From contig NZ_CP051677.1 in assembly GCF_012849055.1 (NCBI RefSeq), positions 1,302,001-1,366,000 of the forward strand: a stretch of DNA of 64,000 bases, written 5' to 3'. Both the position numbers and the translations under genes were made by a program. The first letter of the stretch is position 1. Every line of letters starts with the position of its first letter. This stretch comes from Spirosoma rhododendri. GTDB taxonomy: Bacteria; Bacteroidota; Bacteroidia; Cytophagales; Spirosomataceae. Positions 62,423 through 64,000 of the stretch are shown one piece after another. The notes under the pieces are model-generated. The model saw only the letters and a program-made list of their open reading frames with translations. It made no database searches and was not told where the DNA came from.

Positions 62423-64000
62423 TCACAGGTTCATCTGTATACCGATAGCCTGCATGAGCTGACTGGCGTTGAACGCTGTACAAACACCGGGGCGCAATTG
62501 ATAGTCAAACAGAAGTTCGCCGTCGCGCAGGTCCGACTGAAAGTGGTAGTTACGAATAAAATCGGCTGCGTTGGTGAGCTGCCCCAACTCAAGGTCGTGC
62601 GTCGATACGAAGCCGGACGCGGTTGTTTTGTGCAATTGCCGGATGAGTGCTTCGGCACCCCGATGCCGATCAGCGGAGTTGGTACCTTTCAGAATTTCAT
62701 CCAGAAAATACAACACTGGCAACGTCGACGGTGTATTGGTTAGCGTAATCAGGGCTTGCAGGCGTTTGAGTTCGGCGTAAAACGACGACGTGCTTTCTTC
62801 GAGCGAATCCTGCGTCCGCATACTGGTAAACACCTGCACCACGGAACAGCTGAACCGGTCGGCACTCACAACCGCCCCGGCCAGTGCCAGCACGACGTTG
62901 GCCCCTACCGTCCGCAAAAACGTACTCTTCCCCGACATATTCGAGCCAGTAATCAGGATGGTTTGCCCCGAATTAGCCATCGTCAGCGAATTGGCAACAC
63001 TGCGGTTCGGCGGCAGCAGCGGGTGCGAAGCGGCTTCCAGTTCGAGCCTCAGTTCACCGTCGGTAATCGTTGGCCTAGCATAGGCGGGGTGAGCGTAGGC
63101 AAACCCGGCCAGGCTGTTGAGGGCTTCGAGTTCGCCCAGTGCGTCAAACCAGCGACGCAGGGCAGTGCCGTGTTGCTGCCGCCAGCGGTTCAGACCACTC
63201 AGGTAATGCCAGTCCCAGAGCGACGCGACGCCGAAAAACAGGTAGAAATATGGATTGAGCCGGAAGTTCAGCCCCTCGGCCAGCGACGCCAGTTGCCGGA
63301 CTGCGTCGGATGCCTTCTGATTATGGCTCGACAACGCCTGCCGAATCGCCTTCAGCCGGATCGCTTCGCCCGGTACCTGCTCGGCCTGCACAAACAGCGT
63401 GTTGACGGTTTTCAAAGCCGTAGCCAGTTCAGCCGTCTGCTCGCTCAGCCGCCTGACCTGATCGGTAGTTTGTCGTAATGCCAGCCACGATACTGCCAGC
63501 GACGTCAGCACAGCCGCCCCCGGCACGTAACCCGTAAGCCACGCGACAAACAGCGCAACCGTCGCAACCGGCAACGCAAACCGCCCGGCGTTGACATAGC
63601 CCGGTACGGGCGTATGTGGTGCTTCGGCCCAGCCGATCAGCGATTCCGGCGAACGCCCGATGGTTTCTTCGATGCGGGCTAGTGCTTCGAACTGCTGCCG
63701 CCAGTCGAGTTGGGGAACGAGTGCCTGCGCGGCTTCCTGCCGCAGCCGGATCGTATCGGCGGTCGACGGATTAAGTAGCCACGTTGCGAGCCGTATTTGC
63801 CCTTCTCGCGTGTGCGTCCGGTTGAGGAGCCGGAATAGCGAGTGAGCGCCGAACACGTCCAGATCGCCCGCATACGGGTGCGTGGCCGAGGCAAACAACT
63901 CCCCCGTTTCGGGTCGCCGGTACTGCCGCCGAAGCCGCGCCGACTCATCTTCGTTGATAAACGCCAGTTGACGCGCCAGATCTCGTTCGCGCCGGATCGC
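62423..64000 (-). CDS. MutS-like ATPase, 5' end outside window
   Basis: The frame is open to the window edge (526 codons seen, without an ATG that must be the start). It has a Walker A (TGSNMSGKSTFLRTVG), a signature-type TSMRTQDSLEESTSSFYAEL, a Walker B (PVLYFLDEILKGTNSADRHR) and an H-loop FVSTHDLELG, as in the MutS family. Its middle has two hydrophobic segments (VATVALFVAWLTGYVPGAA, YFYLFFGVASLWDW), a form of membrane-associated MutS-like protein seen in Bacteroidetes. It is not MutS1 or MutS2 as far as can be seen, and its role in repair is unclear. The N-terminal mismatch-binding part is either outside the window or absent. Confidence 0.83.
   Translation of the reverse strand, partial: AIRRERDLARQLAFINEDESARLRRQYRRPETGELFASATHPYAGDLDVFGAHSLFRLLNRTHTREGQIRLATWLLNPSTADTIRLRQEAAQALVPQLDWRQQFEALARIEETIGRSPESLIGWAEAPHTPVPGYVNAGRFALPVATVALFVAWLTGYVPGAAVLTSLAVSWLALRQTTDQVRRLSEQTAELATALKTVNTLFVQAEQVPGEAIRLKAIRQALSSHNQKASDAVRQLASLAEGLNFRLNPYFYLFFGVASLWDWHYLSGLNRWRQQHGTALRRWFDALGELEALNSLAGFAYAHPAYARPTITDGELRLELEAASHPLLPPNRSVANSLTMANSGQTILITGSNMSGKSTFLRTVGANVVLALAGAVVSADRFSCSVVQVFTSMRTQDSLEESTSSFYAELKRLQALITLTNTPSTLPVLYFLDEILKGTNSADRHRGAEALIRQLHKTTASGFVSTHDLELGQLTNAADFIRNYHFQSDLRDGELLFDYQLRPGVCTAFNASQLMQAIGIQMNL

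Overview
The window is chromosomal DNA of a Bacteroidetes bacterium, most likely a member of the Cytophagales close to Spirosoma or Fibrella. The support is: TonB-dependent receptor and DUF4249 partner lipoprotein, DUF4270, DUF4907 and Kelch lipoproteins, type IX secretion C-terminal domains of both type A and type B, frequent Bacteroidetes -7 promoter words (TAnnTTTG), and a moderately high G+C content. No species can be named from the sequence alone. I see no prophage, insertion sequence, CRISPR array or rRNA.

Layout. 1-4900 holds a minus-strand exopolysaccharide acetylation pair (AlgJ/DHHW-like protein cut by the window edge, and MBOAT acyltransferase), a plus-strand SGNH hydrolase lipoprotein, an outer-membrane protein and MgtC. 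4985-8455 is uvrA followed by a small DUF4160/DUF2442 pair. 8602-14672 is a saccharide-degrading pair (GH78 alpha-L-rhamnosidase and SGNH/sialate-esterase-like protein) with shared DUF11-type tails. 14911-20421 holds a TylF-like methyltransferase, gatC, plsC, purH and a polysaccharide flippase. 20663-24999 is a TonB receptor/DUF4249 operon, with both genes frameshifted, and a TraB protein. 25083-36851 has two tandem PPK2 kinases, msrA, a degenerate receiver, a prolyl oligopeptidase, a DnaQ-like exonuclease, a frameshifted S41-like protein and a modular T9SS cargo protein. 36998-49055 has prmA, a 1613-residue exported protein of unknown function, a PfkB kinase, a frameshifted acetyltransferase, cysS, a XisH/XisI pair and an M28 peptidase with a small lipoprotein. 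49272-64000 is almost all minus strand: T9SS type B protein, DUF4270/DUF4907/Kelch/S41 lipoprotein block, nadD, gmk, an ECF sigma factor with its anti-sigma partner, Fe-S oxidoreductase subunits, tRNA-Phe (plus strand) and a MutS-like ATPase cut by the window edge.

Two patterns run across the whole window. First, four genes (DUF4249, TonB receptor, S41-like, GNAT) are broken by a shift equivalent to one missing base, and in each case the restoring position is a run of four or five G/C. This looks more like base-calling error than decay. Second, intergenic spaces are full of long inverted repeats. Some are simple intrinsic terminators with near-perfect 16-22 bp stems. Others are larger palindromes built from repeated short words, including one family with 31-nt arms seen at two sites and in shortened form at a third.

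The two small co-directional, 22-23 nt overlapping gene pairs (DUF4160/DUF2442 behind uvrA, XisH/XisI behind cysS) are the best candidates for compact accessory systems. The giant exported protein at 37873-42714 is the largest unexplained gene.
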